Below, piece after piece: positions 1-10,745 of a stretch of 64,000 bases of DNA. The first letter of the stretch is position 1. Each line of letters starts with the position of its first letter. Source of the stretch: Paucisalibacillus algeriensis (lineage in GTDB: Bacteria > Bacillota > Bacilli > Bacillales > Amphibacillaceae); the NCBI RefSeq assembly GCF_000577245.1, contig NZ_CBYO010000005.1:124001-188000 (forward strand), read 5' to 3'. A program made the translations under genes and the position numbers. The notes beneath the pieces are model-generated. The model was not told the origin of the DNA, made no database searches, and saw only the letters and a program-made list of their open reading frames with translations.

Positions 1-1
1 G

Positions 2-181
2 AAAATTATGGATGTTGATCTTCCGAAAGCTACCATTCCAGTACGTCCGGGTAGAAACTTGGCTGTTATTATCGAAGTTGCAGCGATGAATTTCCGTTTA
101 AAACGGATGGGCGTCAATGCTGCAGAAGAGTTTTCAGAGCGATTAACCAATATGATTGTACAAGAAAAAGAACAGGAATAG
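2..181 (+). CDS. hprK: HPr kinase/phosphorylase, C-terminal end (partial)
   Basis: The window opens inside this gene; 59 C-terminal residues remain, starting [19 protein letters not shown] and ending in TAG. This end, with the VPVRPGRN-like stretch and the NFRLKRMG segment, is typical of HprK, the bifunctional enzyme that phosphorylates HPr and Crh on Ser46 and removes that phosphate. The downstream lgt, yvoD-like and ppaX genes give the usual Bacillus hprK operon order, and PpaX removes the pyrophosphate that HprK releases. The catalytic P-loop lies outside the window. Confidence 0.9.
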   Translation, partial: KIMDVDLPKATIPVRPGRNLAVIIEVAAMNFRLKRMGVNAAEEFSERLTNMIVQEKEQE

Positions 182-199
182 GAATAGGAGAGTGGAAAT

Positions 200-1093
200 A
201 TGAGTTGTGCTGCACCATCGCTTGATCGTGTCTTCTTGCAAATTGGGAACTTACCAATTTATTGGTATGGGGTTATTATTGCGGCAGGAGCATTTATAGG
301 ACTCTACATTGCAATGAAAGAGTCTGATCGATTAGGAGTAAATAAAGATTTAATTGTGGACTTAGTAGTATTCGCAATCCCAATTTCAATTCTTTTTGCA
401 AGAATTTATTATGTTATATTTGAATGGGACCGTTATGCAGGTGGCCCATGGTGGAAAGTGTTTGCGATTAGGGATGGTGGAATTGCAATACACGGAGCTT
501 TAATCGGTGCGGTTTTAACTGCAGTTGTATTTACAAAAATTAAAAAAATTCCGTTCTGGCAGTTGGCTGATATTATTGCACCAAGCTTAATCCTAGGACA
601 AGCAATTGGTCGTTGGGGAAACTTCATGAACCAAGAGGCTCATGGGGGGCCTATTACTGATCAAGCTGTTATTGATACACATTATGCCATGTTACCTGAT
701 TTTATCATGAATCAAATGTGTATTCAGGGTACGTATTATTATCCAACATTCCTCTATGAGTCATTATGGAATGTGGTAGTTCTTATTTTATTGATTTGGT
801 TACGTCGTAAAAATCCAATTCGTGGTACAGTATTCTTGACTTATTTAGCGGCTTATTCAGTAGGGCGTTTCTTTATTGAAGGAATGCGTACAGATAGCTT
901 ATATATTATTGGAAATCTTCGTACAGCACAATTTATCTCTGTATTACTATTTGTTGGTGCTATTGTACTTATTATCTATCGCTACAAAAAAGTTAAGATG
1001 CGATATGAGGATGTAGATACGAAGAAAAACAATGGAAAGAAAAATACCGGAAAGAAAAAGAATACAAAAAAGAATACAAAAAAGAAAAAATAG
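200..1093 (+). CDS. lgt: Prolipoprotein diacylglyceryl transferase Lgt
   Basis: Lgt transfers diacylglycerol from phosphatidylglycerol to the lipobox cysteine of prolipoproteins in the cytoplasmic membrane. The 297-aa protein has about seven hydrophobic segments. The Lgt signature is visible around residues 138-150 ([14 protein letters not shown]), with Arg138, Asn141 and Glu146 at the conserved places, and the essential His is in IHGALIG (His98). The ATG follows GGAGAG. The C-terminus is an extremely lysine-rich tail (about 20 residues, from about 275), presumably cytosolic; such tails vary between species. It sits 18 bp after hprK in the same operon. Confidence 0.96.
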   Translation: MSCAAPSLDRVFLQIGNLPIYWYGVIIAAGAFIGLYIAMKESDRLGVNKDLIVDLVVFAIPISILFARIYYVIFEWDRYAGGPWWKVFAIRDGGIAIHGALIGAVLTAVVFTKIKKIPFWQLADIIAPSLILGQAIGRWGNFMNQEAHGGPITDQAVIDTHYAMLPDFIMNQMCIQGTYYYPTFLYESLWNVVVLILLIWLRRKNPIRGTVFLTYLAAYSVGRFFIEGMRTDSLYIIGNLRTAQFISVLLFVGAIVLIIYRYKKVKMRYEDVDTKKNNGKKNTGKKKNTKKNTKKKK

Positions 1094-1119
1094 CATAGTT
1101 GAAAAGAGGGAAACGATAC

Positions 1120-2079
1120 ATGTCTGGTATTTTTACACGCGGTTTGAGGCAGGGACTTCAAACAACCTGGACATTAGGAAAAGTGATTTTTCCGATCACA
1201 TTAATTGTTACGATTCTTCAATATACTCCCGTGTTACCTTGGATTATTGAAAAACTCAGTCCATTAATGGGACTAATCGGTTTGTCTGGAGAAGCGGCTG
1301 TACCTATTGTGTTAGGAAATGTTTTGAATTTATATGCCGGTATCGGAGCCATTATTTCGTTTGATTTTACAGTGAAAGAAGTCTTTATAATGGCAATCAT
1401 GCTTTCTTTCTCTCATAATTTATTTATTGAATCTGCTGTTGCATCAAAGGTTGGAGTCAAATGGTGGATCATTGTTGGTGTTCGTATTGGGCTTGCTCTA
1501 ATAGCTGCTAGTATAATCAATCTAGTTTGGAATGGCGGGGGAGAATTGGCCCAGTACGGATTCATCTCACAAGATGGGGCAACTATTACCAGTTGGGGAG
1601 AGATTACTCTTAATGGAATACAAACTGCAATCATTGCAGTCATTCAACTTGCAGCCATCGTTATACCATTAATGATAATCATGCAATTGTTACGTGAAAA
1701 GGGCTGGCTAACAAAACTTTCTAATGGATTTGCACCAGCAACCAAGATTCTTGGTATGGAGAAAAACACTTCGATGACATTAGTTGCAGGACTTACAGTT
1801 GGTCTTGCCTATGGGGCAGGATTAATGATTCAAGCCATTAAAGAAGATGGCGTTTCAAAACGAGATATGACATTAGCGTTAATTTTCCTTGTTTCCTGTC
1901 ATGCTGTTGTTGAAGATACGTTTATTTTTATTCCATTAGGAATTCCCGTTTGGCCATTGCTAATCATCCGTTTAATTACAGCTATCCTATTAACAATGGT
2001 TATTGCGTTTCTATGGAAAAAAGAGGAACAACGTAAAAGAAAGGAAATCACCAATGAACATTCATACAATACTATTTGA
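1120..2079 (+). CDS. yvoD: Nucleoside-recognition (Gate) domain membrane protein, YvoD-like
   Basis: A 319-aa multi-pass membrane protein with the organisation of YvoD of the Bacillus hprK operon. Two similar hydrophobic halves contain the Gate/nucleoside-recognition type stretches (VLGNVLNLYAGIGAI near residue 67 and LVAGLTVGLAYGAGLMIQ in the second half). I chose the ATG at 1120 because AAAGAGGG lies upstream at a good distance; an upstream in-frame TTG at 1099 overlaps that site. The 3' end overlaps ppaX by 26 bp, suggesting coupled translation. The substrate is unknown; the family name does not prove nucleoside transport. Confidence 0.85.
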   Translation: MSGIFTRGLRQGLQTTWTLGKVIFPITLIVTILQYTPVLPWIIEKLSPLMGLIGLSGEAAVPIVLGNVLNLYAGIGAIISFDFTVKEVFIMAIMLSFSHNLFIESAVASKVGVKWWIIVGVRIGLALIAASIINLVWNGGGELAQYGFISQDGATITSWGEITLNGIQTAIIAVIQLAAIVIPLMIIMQLLREKGWLTKLSNGFAPATKILGMEKNTSMTLVAGLTVGLAYGAGLMIQAIKEDGVSKRDMTLALIFLVSCHAVVEDTFIFIPLGIPVWPLLIIRLITAILLTMVIAFLWKKEEQRKRKEITNEHSYNTI

Positions 2080-2689
2080 TCTTGACGGAACATTGATTGA
2101 TACAAACAAATTAATTACCGAATCTTTCTATCATACGTTTAGTCAATTTGGCCTTGAATTTACGCATGATGAAATTCTTGCTTTCAACGGGCCACCATTA
2201 AAAGAAACCTTTGAAAAAATTGATTTAGATAAAGCAGAGGCGATGATTACGACTTATCGTGATCATAACCTTGAGCATCATGATGCTTATGTAAAGATAT
2301 TCCCAAATGTAAAAGAAACATTAAAGAAATTGAAAATGCATGGCATTCAAATAGGAATCGTAACAACGAAAATGCGTGGGACTGCAATAAGAGGAATGAA
2401 ATTAACAGGTATTTATGATTACTTTGATACCATTATTGCAATCGATGATATAACAAATCCGAAACCACATCCAGAGCCAGTATTAAGTGCCATGAAAAAT
2501 ATACAGGCAGATCCAGAAACAACGTTAATGGTGGGGGATAACCATCATGATATTGAGGCAGGACAAAATGCAGGAGTTAAAACTGCCGGAGTAGCCTGGT
2601 CCCTAAAGGGTGAAGAATTCTTACGTAGGTATCATCCAACCTATATGTTACATGATATGAAGGATTTACTTGAAATCATTGGGGTGTAG
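2054..2689 (+). CDS. ppaX: Pyrophosphatase PpaX (HAD family)
   Basis: A 211-aa HAD-superfamily hydrolase. Motif I is FDLDGTLIDT (Asp9 nucleophile, Asp11), motif III is KPHPEP and motif IV is MVGDNHHDIEAG. In Bacillus, PpaX hydrolyses the pyrophosphate produced when HprK dephosphorylates Ser46-P HPr, pulling that reaction forward. The assignment rests on the HAD motifs plus the position in the hprK-lgt-yvoD-ppaX-yvoF cluster. The ATG at 2054 follows AAGGAAATC and lies inside the end of yvoD; the longer in-frame reading upstream is the overlap with that gene. Confidence 0.9.
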   Translation: MNIHTILFDLDGTLIDTNKLITESFYHTFSQFGLEFTHDEILAFNGPPLKETFEKIDLDKAEAMITTYRDHNLEHHDAYVKIFPNVKETLKKLKMHGIQIGIVTTKMRGTAIRGMKLTGIYDYFDTIIAIDDITNPKPHPEPVLSAMKNIQADPETTLMVGDNHHDIEAGQNAGVKTAGVAWSLKGEEFLRRYHPTYMLHDMKDLLEIIGV

Positions 2690-2692
2690 ATT

Positions 2693-3214
2693 ATGAGGAA
2701 CACGGAGCGGCATCCAGTAAAAGATGCAAACTCGCTTTGGCAAATATATAAAACGGTTTCCTTTTGGAAAGTTGTTAAAAATTTTATCATCATCCAAATT
2801 GCCAGATATACTCCTTTCGTTGGTGTGAAAAATTGGCTATATCGCGTTTTCTTACGCATGAAGATAGGAAAGAAAACCGCTTTCGCATTAATGGTAATGC
2901 CAGATACGATGTTCCCTGAAAAAATTACGGTTGGAAACAACTCGATCATTGGCTATAATACGACAATTTTAGCTCATGAATACTTGATTAAGGAATATCG
3001 ACTTGGTGAGGTTATTATTGGTGACGAAGTTTTAATTGGAGCCAATAGTACGATCCTACCTGGTGTTACCATTGGGGATGGTGCAATAGTTTCAGCTGGA
3101 ACTTTGGTACATAAAGATGTCCCTGCTGGCTCCTTTGTCGGTGGTAATCCAATGCAAATAATCTACACTAAAGAAGAAATGAAAAATAGAGAACAGCTAA
3201 ATATCTCAGATTAA
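2693..3214 (+). CDS. yvoF: Acyl/acetyltransferase with left-handed beta-helix, YvoF-like
   Basis: A 173-aa protein whose second half has hexapeptide repeats (IGYNTTILAHE, VIIGDEVLIGANSTILPGVTIGDGAIVSAG, VHKDVPAGSFVGGNP), the left-handed beta-helix of the LacA/NodL/CysE acyltransferase class. It starts 3 bp after the ppaX stop and is the last gene of the hprK operon, as in Bacillus subtilis. The acceptor is unknown. A long stem-loop follows 5 bp after the stop and should end the operon. Confidence 0.85.
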   Translation: MRNTERHPVKDANSLWQIYKTVSFWKVVKNFIIIQIARYTPFVGVKNWLYRVFLRMKIGKKTAFALMVMPDTMFPEKITVGNNSIIGYNTTILAHEYLIKEYRLGEVIIGDEVLIGANSTILPGVTIGDGAIVSAGTLVHKDVPAGSFVGGNPMQIIYTKEEMKNREQLNISD

Positions 3215-3218
3215 ATGT

Positions 3219-3321
3219 AAAAACCACAGATCTGCTAGAGTCTTTGAACTGCACCCCAATTGTTAGATTTTGTCTAACAATTGGGGTGCAGTTCACATTC
3301 TCTAGTTCGTTTGTGGTTTTT
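3219..3321. terminator. Very long perfect stem-loop, bidirectional terminator
   Basis: A 22-bp perfect inverted repeat (3246-3267 with 3273-3294, loop TTTTG) is nested inside further pairing segments: CTAGAG 3235-3240 with CTCTAG 3300-3305, and AAAAACCACA near 3219 with TGTGGTTTTT ending at 3321. A T-run follows on the + strand and an A-run precedes it, so it can terminate in either direction. It separates the hprK operon from glpD. Confidence 0.8.
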
Positions 3322-3453
3322 TCATTGAAAAAGATTGTAATAGTAAGTGAGGTGTTTAGACACCAGCCAATTTTTTTAGAGAATTAATTCTAAATATCAT
3401 GGACTTACAAATAGTATTAATAATAACAAACAAATTTTAGGGGGTTGCAACAA

Positions 3454-5115
3454 ATGGGGGATTTTTCTAGTTTTAAACGAGCAGAGATACTTCGAAAAAT
3501 GAAAGAAGAAGAACTAGATTTGCTAGTGATTGGTGGTGGGATTACTGGTACTGGAATTGCATTAGACGCTGTGTCAAGAGGATTGAAAGTAGCATTGGTA
3601 GAAATGCAAGACTTCGCATCTGGTACCTCAAGCCGTTCAACGAAGCTGGTTCATGGAGGACTTCGATATTTAAAGCAATTTGAAGTGAAAATGGTAGCAG
3701 AAGTCGGAAAGGAAAGGGCAATCGTGTATGAAAATGGCCCCCATGTCACAACACCTGAGTGGATGCTATTACCGTTTCATAAAGGCGGGACGTTTGGACC
3801 GTTTACAACAAATTTCGGTTTGCGAGTTTATGACTATTTAGCCGATGTAAAGCGTAATGAACGAAGAAAAATGCTATCCCCGGAAGTTGCCCTACAGATG
3901 GAACCCCTTATCCGAAAAGAAGGACTTAAAGGGGCTGGATATTATGTGGAATATAAAACAGATGATGCACGTTTAACTATAGAAGTGATTAAAAGGGCTG
4001 TGGAAAAAGGTGCACATGCCATTAACCATACAAAGGTAATTTCCTTTCTCTATAGTGATCGTGGGAGAATTATCGGTGCAATAGTAAAGGATCAAACGAA
4101 TAGAAAGCAACATGAAATCTACGCAAAGAAAGTCATTAATGCCTGTGGTCCGTTTGTTGATCAATTACGTGAATTGGATGGATCCAAGCAGGGAAAACAT
4201 CTTCACTTAACAAAGGGGGTTCATCTAGTGTTTTCCCAGGAAATAATTCCATTAAAGCAAGCTATCTACTTTGATACACCAGATGGAAGGATGATTTTTG
4301 CAATACCAAGGGATGATAAGACCTACGTTGGTACAACGGACACTACTTATAATGGAGACATTGCCCATCCAACCATGACAACAAAGGACCGTGACTACAT
4401 CATAGACGCTATTAATTACATGTTTCCATCTCTTCAAATTACTGCAGACGATTTGGAATCGAGCTGGGCAGGCTTACGGCCATTGATAGCCGAGGATGGA
4501 AAAAAACCTGGAGAAATCTCTCGAAAGGATGAAATTTTCATTTCTAATTCAGGGTTAATTTCCATGGCAGGAGGGAAATTGACAGGATACCGCAAAATGG
4601 CAGAGCAAGCTGTAAATACGGTTACTAATCAATTGAAAGATGAACTGGGTATACTCTATTCTAATTCTGAAACGAAGTATCTTTCTATTTCGGGAGGAGA
4701 TGTTGGTGGCTCAAAGGGTTTTGAGCAATTTAAAAAGGAAAAAGCTAAAGAGGGTGTTATGATTGGGTTAGAACATAAGGAAGCAATGAAATTAATCCAA
4801 AGATACGGTTCTAATGTTGATAAAGTATTTGAATTGTATATGACTAGAAAAGAAGAAGCAGTACTTGAAAGTATCGATCCCATTGTATTTGCACAATTAA
4901 ACTATGCATTGGAACATGAACTTGCTTATAAACCGACAGATTTCTTTGTTAGAAGAACTGGAGCACTGTTTTTTAATATTGAATTGGTAAAGTATCAAAA
5001 GGACATGGTAATAGCCTATCTACAAAAGAAATTAAATTGGAATGAACAACAAAAGTTAAGCTATACTGTCGAATTAGAAACATTGTTAGATGAAGCAGTA
5101 ATGCCAACAGAATAA
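3454..5115 (+). CDS. glpD: Aerobic glycerol-3-phosphate dehydrogenase
   Basis: GlpD oxidises glycerol-3-phosphate to dihydroxyacetone phosphate at the membrane, passing electrons via FAD to the quinone pool. The 553-aa protein has an N-terminal FAD-binding GGGITG motif (residues 27-32), the ATKLVHGG-type segment (SSRSTKLVHGGLRYL) and the C-terminal DAO helical domain. The start is the ATG at 3454 behind AGGGGG; an in-frame TTG 9 bp upstream overlaps the ribosome-binding region. No glpF, glpK or glpP is in the window. In the leader a short palindrome GGTGTTTAGACACC (3351-3364) precedes a T-run and might be an attenuator of the kind GlpP acts on, but that is weak. Confidence 0.95.
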   Translation: MGDFSSFKRAEILRKMKEEELDLLVIGGGITGTGIALDAVSRGLKVALVEMQDFASGTSSRSTKLVHGGLRYLKQFEVKMVAEVGKERAIVYENGPHVTTPEWMLLPFHKGGTFGPFTTNFGLRVYDYLADVKRNERRKMLSPEVALQMEPLIRKEGLKGAGYYVEYKTDDARLTIEVIKRAVEKGAHAINHTKVISFLYSDRGRIIGAIVKDQTNRKQHEIYAKKVINACGPFVDQLRELDGSKQGKHLHLTKGVHLVFSQEIIPLKQAIYFDTPDGRMIFAIPRDDKTYVGTTDTTYNGDIAHPTMTTKDRDYIIDAINYMFPSLQITADDLESSWAGLRPLIAEDGKKPGEISRKDEIFISNSGLISMAGGKLTGYRKMAEQAVNTVTNQLKDELGILYSNSETKYLSISGGDVGGSKGFEQFKKEKAKEGVMIGLEHKEAMKLIQRYGSNVDKVFELYMTRKEEAVLESIDPIVFAQLNYALEHELAYKPTDFFVRRTGALFFNIELVKYQKDMVIAYLQKKLNWNEQQKLSYTVELETLLDEAVMPTE

Positions 5116-5133
5116 AATCTATTCGTTATCAGG

Positions 5134-5177
5134 GGTCTGCTTTTGGAAATGCAATTATTTCCTTGAAGCAGACCTTT
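5134..5177 (+). terminator. glpD terminator
   Basis: GGTCTGCTT (5134-5142) pairs with AAGCAGACC (5166-5174), with a second inner stem GGAAAT/ATTTCC, followed by TTT. It lies 19 bp after the glpD stop. Confidence 0.7.
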
Positions 5178-5274
5178 GTCCATTTATTAATATTGATGTA
5201 TGAATAAGGTGTATAATTCTCGATTTAATTATGGTATACTTTGTTTCGATATGTGAAAAAATAGGGGGATATGC

Positions 5275-6285
5275 ATGCAACCAGTAGAAAAGAAGGAAAA
5301 CACAACAAAATCTAATAATGTTATCCCTTTTATCCCTACAGGTGATTTTTATTTTGCGAAAGGTGTTGAAGCTTTTCGGAAAAGAAAGTTTGATATTGCA
5401 TTAAAGTGGTTAACAAAGGCTGTTGATACGGCACCAGATAACCCGTTATATCAATGTCAAATGTCAATCATCTATACCGAAACAGGTGCTTTTCATAAAG
5501 CAAATCAAATATTAACGAATGTATTGCAAGCAACTGGCGATCAATATGTAGATTGTTATTATTTACTTGCCAATAATTATGCCCATTTGGGACTGTTAAA
5601 TGATGCGAAAAAGTTTGCCGTTTCTTATCTTGATAAAGAACCCGATGGTGATTTTAGTGACGATGCTAAAACATTGTTGGATTTAATTGAAATAGATGAT
5701 GATTTCGATGGTGAAGATTGGGAGCTTGAAGAAGAGGATGAACTTCTTGTTTATCAAGAAACCGTCTTTCATCATTTAGAAAATAAAGAGTGGGATAAAG
5801 CTTTAGCTTTATTAGAAGAGATGATTTTAATATTCCCAGACCATAAAATAGCTCATCATGAATATACTTATGCGCTATTCTTTTCAGGGAGACAAGAAGA
5901 AGCAATTGAAAAAGAGCTAGAATTGTTAAAAGATGACCCAAATAATTTATATAGCCACACTAATTTGGCTGTGTTTTATTATGAGACAAATGCTACAAAA
6001 GAATATGAAACTCATATAAGAGCATTACTAAATATATATCCAATCCATGAACAACAAAAGCTACGTGTTGCGGTGACATTAGCAAGGACTGGCTTCTTAA
6101 AAGAAGCATATCCACGATTTCGAATGCTTGATAAAGCAATCGTAAAAAGTCATATTTCCTATTATCGTTGGTTTAGTATGACGGCTTATCGTTTAGGTGA
6201 GCCTTCTAAAGCATTAAGTTTATGGGAAGAAGGTTGCCGTCGTCATCCCAATTTATCAGATGAACAGGGACCATGGAAAGAGTAA
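5275..6285 (+). CDS. yvcD: Tetratricopeptide-repeat protein, YvcD-like
   Basis: A 336-aa soluble protein with TPR-type helical repeats: YFAKGVEAFRKRKFDIALKWLTKAV, YQCQMSIIYTETGAFHKANQIL, YYLLANNYAHLGLLNDAKKFA, and again from about residue 160. An acidic stretch (EIDDDFDGEDWELEEEDE) separates two groups of repeats. Position immediately before trxB matches yvcD of Bacillus subtilis, whose role is unknown. The ATG follows AGGGGGAT. An extended -10 type sequence TGGTATACT ending at 5240 is a likely promoter. Confidence 0.82.
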   Translation: MQPVEKKENTTKSNNVIPFIPTGDFYFAKGVEAFRKRKFDIALKWLTKAVDTAPDNPLYQCQMSIIYTETGAFHKANQILTNVLQATGDQYVDCYYLLANNYAHLGLLNDAKKFAVSYLDKEPDGDFSDDAKTLLDLIEIDDDFDGEDWELEEEDELLVYQETVFHHLENKEWDKALALLEEMILIFPDHKIAHHEYTYALFFSGRQEEAIEKELELLKDDPNNLYSHTNLAVFYYETNATKEYETHIRALLNIYPIHEQQKLRVAVTLARTGFLKEAYPRFRMLDKAIVKSHISYYRWFSMTAYRLGEPSKALSLWEEGCRRHPNLSDEQGPWKE

Positions 6286-6341
6286 GCAGATAATTAGACG
6301 GAATTTCATAAATCTTATACCCTTTAAGTAGAAAGTACTAA

Positions 6342-7316
<975 letters not shown>

Positions 7317-7431
7317 GATAAATTTGATAAAGTAAAAACATCTTAACCTTGTTGTAACACGCACGAAACATTAATAAGGTACAATGAACTTAACTAATTG
7401 ACCCCCTTTTTAATAGATAGATTAGTTATTG

Positions 7432-7461
7432 GCGCAGATCCTAGGATCTGCGCATTTTTTT
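7432..7461 (+). terminator. trxB-side terminator (perfect 22-bp palindrome)
   Basis: GCGCAGATCCTAGGATCTGCGC at 7432-7453 is a perfect inverted repeat followed by ATTTTTTT. It is placed to end transcripts from trxB. Confidence 0.75.
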
Positions 7462-7760
7462 GTTCATGCTTTGGGATATGTAAATAGGAATAAGGTACAT
7501 GCGCGGTAGGTTTGGTTGCATGTACTAAATAACCGTGTACATAAAAGGAATTAGTCACATGCGCACAAATACCAGGCACATACTCGAGTTTTACAGTAAA
7601 CTTCCTGTAAAGCTTCGGTTTAATCCTCCATATGGCCCCTTCGTTCTTGATTACATCAAACAAAAGGAAAAATAATCATTTTCTTGTAGCATTAAATGCC
7701 TTACATGTATAATAGATATAGTATTGTATACAAAACTATCTTACGAGATGTAGTTCGTGG
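7462..7760. repeat. Intergenic region with recurring ATGCGC/ATGTAC words; no gene seen
   Basis: Between the trxB terminator and the rapZ promoter there is no convincing gene. Short similar words recur: GGTACATGCGC (about 7494), GCATGTAC (about 7518), GTGTACATAAAAGG (about 7534) and GTCACATGCGC (about 7554), parts of two loose copies of a 60-bp unit. A minus-strand reading frame of 89 codons crosses both the terminator and these words and looks fortuitous. In B. subtilis the NUDIX gene yvcI occupies this place; it is absent here. Confidence 0.4.
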
Positions 7761-7766
7761 TATAAT
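7739..7766 (+). promoter_or_regulatory. Promoter of the rapZ-mgfK-whiA operon
   Basis: A consensus -10 TATAAT lies at 7761-7766, 31 bp before the rapZ start. The -35 is poor (TCTTAC near 7739). A second TATAAT at 7708-7713 could be an additional start. Confidence 0.45.
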
Positions 7767-7796
7767 AGATTCTTTAGAACGTAAGAGGTGATTCGA

Positions 7797-8681
7797 TTGG
7801 CAAATATAGAACAAGAGACAAAGATGGTTATTATTACGGGAATGTCTGGCGCAGGTAAAACTGTTGCAATCCAAAGCTTTGAGGATTTAGGGTATTATTG
7901 CGTTGATAATTTACCACCTGCTTTACTGCCTAAGTTCCTTGAACTAATGCGAGATTCAACTAATAATATACACAAGGTGGCACTCGTCATGGATCTTCGT
8001 GGGCGAGAATTTTTTGACTCCTTATTTGAGGCACTTGACTTACTAGGTGAAGAGGAATGGTTAGATGAACATATTTTATTCCTGGATGCCAATAATGAAA
8101 AGCTTGTAACGAGATATAAAGAAACAAGAAGATCTCATCCATTAGCAATCGGTGACTTACCTCTAAAAGGAATTAAACAAGAAAGAAAAATCTTAGATGA
8201 AATGCGTGGACGCGCTAATAAAATAATTGATACTTCGAATTTGAAGCCACGTGAATTACGAGAGAAGATTCTGAAGTTTTACTCTGAAGAAACACAAGAA
8301 ATATTCTCTGTAAATATGGTTTCTTTTGGCTTTAAGTATGGAATCCCGATTGATGCAGATTTAGTATTTGACGTACGATTTTTACCAAATCCACATTATG
8401 TTGCCCATTTACAGCCTTTAACAGGATTGAACCCGGATGTTTCCTCCTATGTATTCAAATGGTCAGAAACGCAAAAGTTCCAGGAAAAAGTGTTAGATTT
8501 ATTACAGTTCATGCTTCCTCAATATAAGAAGGAAGGTAAATCACAGCTTGTTGTTGGAATAGGATGTACGGGAGGGCAGCATCGTTCCGTTGCATTGGCA
8601 GAGTATTTTGCTAGGAAATTAGCTGGAAACTATATAACACATGTGACACATCGTGACATAAATAAAAGAAAGGGCCATTAA
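7797..8681 (+). CDS. rapZ: RNase adapter / nucleotide-binding protein RapZ (YvcJ)
   Basis: A 294-aa P-loop protein of the RapZ/YvcJ family, binding ATP/GTP. The Walker A sequence GMSGAGKT is at residues 15-22, and the family C-terminal part is clear ([10 protein letters not shown], then HRDINKRK). In E. coli RapZ controls glmS through small RNAs; the role in Bacillus is less clear (an effect of YvcJ on competence has been reported). I place the start at the TTG at 7797, 5 bp after AGAGGTGA; the GTG at 7788 lies inside that site. It is followed 3 bp later by mgfK, the standard rapZ-mgfK-whiA order. Confidence 0.93.
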   Translation: MANIEQETKMVIITGMSGAGKTVAIQSFEDLGYYCVDNLPPALLPKFLELMRDSTNNIHKVALVMDLRGREFFDSLFEALDLLGEEEWLDEHILFLDANNEKLVTRYKETRRSHPLAIGDLPLKGIKQERKILDEMRGRANKIIDTSNLKPRELREKILKFYSEETQEIFSVNMVSFGFKYGIPIDADLVFDVRFLPNPHYVAHLQPLTGLNPDVSSYVFKWSETQKFQEKVLDLLQFMLPQYKKEGKSQLVVGIGCTGGQHRSVALAEYFARKLAGNYITHVTHRDINKRKGH

Positions 8682-8684
8682 CAG

Positions 8685-9644
8685 ATGACAGAACAGAATC
8701 TTCCAAGGATTGTGGTTATTGGTGGGGGAACTGGTATGCCAGTTCTATTGCGTGGCCTCAAAAATTTACCAATTAAATTAACAGCATTAGTTACTGTTGC
8801 AGATGATGGTGGGAGTACAGGGAGAATTAGACAAGATATGGCCATTCCTGCACCAGGAGATATTCGAAATGTAATTGCCGCATTATCGGAAGTTGAACCA
8901 ATGCTTGTACAATTGTTTCAGCATCGTTTTGCGGATGGAAATGATTTATCTGGCCACTCGATGGGGAACTTGCTTTTAGCAGCCATGACTTCCATTACCG
9001 GAGACTTTTATACGGGGATAAAGGAGATTTCCAGAGTCCTAAATGTAAAGGGGAAAATATATCCCATTTCTAATGAGAATATTTCACTTTGTGCAGAAAT
9101 GGTAGACGGTACGATTGTACGAGGAGAATCTAATATTCCGCTCCAAGGTAAACAAATTAAACGGGTATTTTTAGACCCTGAAGATGTTACACCATTACCT
9201 AATGCAATTAGAGCTATTGAAAAAGCAGATTTAATTGTCATCTCACCAGGTAGTTTGTTTACGAGCATCATGCCCAACCTGATTATTCCGCATATTGATG
9301 AAGCCTTACGCCAGGCGGAAGCAAAAATCGTTTATGTTTGCAATGTGATGACGCAAAACGGTGAAACAACTGGTTTCACTGCGAGTGATCATGTACAAGC
9401 AATTATTAATCACGTCGGCCAAGAGGTGATTGATGCTGTCGTAGTTAATAATAAAAAAATTGACCCTGAAATTCAGGATGTTTATGCATATGAGAATGCA
9501 ACACCAGTTGTCTATGATACGGACAAATTATTGGAGTTGGGCTTAGAAATTATTGAGGGCGACATCATTGACGATTCCAGAACAATGATTCGTCACGATA
9601 CCAATAAAATCGCTAAGCTTTTATTTTCATTGATACAAAAATAA
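8685..9644 (+). CDS. mgfK: Gluconeogenesis/morphogenesis factor MgfK (YvcK, CofD-like)
   Basis: A 319-aa CofD-like protein. The glycine-rich VVIGGGTGMPVLLRGLK start, the TVADDGGSTGRIR segment and the GDIRNVIAAL segment are diagnostic for YvcK. In B. subtilis it binds UDP-sugars and is needed for normal morphology on gluconeogenic carbon sources. It begins 3 bp after rapZ and ends 21 bp before whiA, so the three genes are probably one message. Confidence 0.93.
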   Translation: MTEQNLPRIVVIGGGTGMPVLLRGLKNLPIKLTALVTVADDGGSTGRIRQDMAIPAPGDIRNVIAALSEVEPMLVQLFQHRFADGNDLSGHSMGNLLLAAMTSITGDFYTGIKEISRVLNVKGKIYPISNENISLCAEMVDGTIVRGESNIPLQGKQIKRVFLDPEDVTPLPNAIRAIEKADLIVISPGSLFTSIMPNLIIPHIDEALRQAEAKIVYVCNVMTQNGETTGFTASDHVQAIINHVGQEVIDAVVVNNKKIDPEIQDVYAYENATPVVYDTDKLLELGLEIIEGDIIDDSRTMIRHDTNKIAKLLFSLIQK

Positions 9645-9665
9645 AAGGTGAAGGAGGGGGAAAAT

Positions 9666-10613
9666 ATGTCCTTTGCTTCTGAGATTAAAAAGGAGTTAAC
9701 ATCTGCAGAAATTGAAACTTGTTGTGCTAATGCAGAATTGACTGCCTTAATTCGAATGAATGGTACAGTTTCTGTATCTCAATTCAGATACACCTTAGAT
9801 GTGCAGACAGAAAATGCAGCAATTGCAAGACGTATTTATATGTTAATAAAAGCAAGCTTTTCTTCGATACCAGTTGAATTACTGGTTCGGAAGAAGATGA
9901 AGCTTAAGAAAAATAATGTGTATATTGTCCGTTTAAAGGAAGATGTACATGAAATGTTAACTGAGCTCGGGATTATGAAGGATTCCTATACATTTGTACG
10001 TGAAATTTCGGATCAATACCTAGAGAAAGATTGTTGTAAGAGAGCATACTTACGAGGCGCATTTCTTGCGGGTGGTTCTGTTAATAATCCGGAAACCTCT
10101 TCCTACCATCTAGAAATTTCAAATACAAGTGAAGAGCATAATGAGGCATTATGTAATCTTCTAAATTCCTTTGGTTTACGTGCAAGAGTATTGGACAGGA
10201 AAAAGGGATATATTGTTTATATTAAAGAGGCAGAAAAGATCACAGAATTTTTGAGTGTAATTGGAGCAAACATCGCACTGTTTAAATTTGAAGATGTCCG
10301 AATTGTCCGTGATATGCGTAACTCTGTTAACCGTCTGGTAAACTGTGAAACAGCTAATCTAAATAAAACAATTGGAGCTGCTATTCGTCAGATTGAAAAC
10401 ATAAAATTAATTGAAAGAACCGTTGGACTAGAAGCGTTACCGGAAAAGCTACGTGAAGTAGCAATACTTAGAGTACAGCACGAGGATGTTTCCCTGAAAG
10501 AACTAGGTGAACTTGTATCGAGTGGACAAATCTCCAAATCCGGAATAAACCACAGATTAAAGAAAATTGATGAGTTTGCAGAAAAAATTAAATTAGGTGA
10601 AAATTTACCTTAA
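9666..10613 (+). CDS. whiA: DNA-binding protein WhiA
   Basis: A 315-aa WhiA. The N-terminal two-thirds resemble LAGLIDADG homing endonucleases ([23 protein letters not shown]) and the C-terminal third is a helix-turn-helix ([27 protein letters not shown]). In Bacillus WhiA is nucleoid-associated and influences division and chromosome segregation. The ATG at 9666 follows AAGGAGGGGG; an upstream GTG overlaps that site. It is the third gene of the rapZ operon and has its own terminator. Confidence 0.95.
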   Translation: MSFASEIKKELTSAEIETCCANAELTALIRMNGTVSVSQFRYTLDVQTENAAIARRIYMLIKASFSSIPVELLVRKKMKLKKNNVYIVRLKEDVHEMLTELGIMKDSYTFVREISDQYLEKDCCKRAYLRGAFLAGGSVNNPETSSYHLEISNTSEEHNEALCNLLNSFGLRARVLDRKKGYIVYIKEAEKITEFLSVIGANIALFKFEDVRIVRDMRNSVNRLVNCETANLNKTIGAAIRQIENIKLIERTVGLEALPEKLREVAILRVQHEDVSLKELGELVSSGQISKSGINHRLKKIDEFAEKIKLGENLP

Positions 10614-10628
10614 CTTCAATTGTTATTT

Positions 10629-10670
10629 AAAATATTCATGATATAATTAACTATCATGAATATTTTTTTA
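10629..10670 (+). terminator. whiA terminator
   Basis: AAATATTCATGATA pairs with TATCATGAATATTT across a short AT loop and runs into a T-stretch. It lies 16 bp after the whiA stop and separates whiA from crh. Confidence 0.75.
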
Positions 10671-10745
10671 TTTAATAAGTATTATTAATGGAGCGCAAAT
10701 AGAAAGATGCGCCTCTGTAATACTTTTTTTAAAATTAGAATGAAT

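Noticed and set aside
3351-3375. GlpP-type antiterminator leader of glpD
   Set aside because: Only a 5-bp stem followed by a T-run is seen; too weak to report as a feature without alignment to known leaders.
7394-7663. 89-codon minus-strand frame between trxB and rapZ
   Set aside because: It crosses a palindromic terminator and short repeated words; no ribosome site; translation looks fortuitous.
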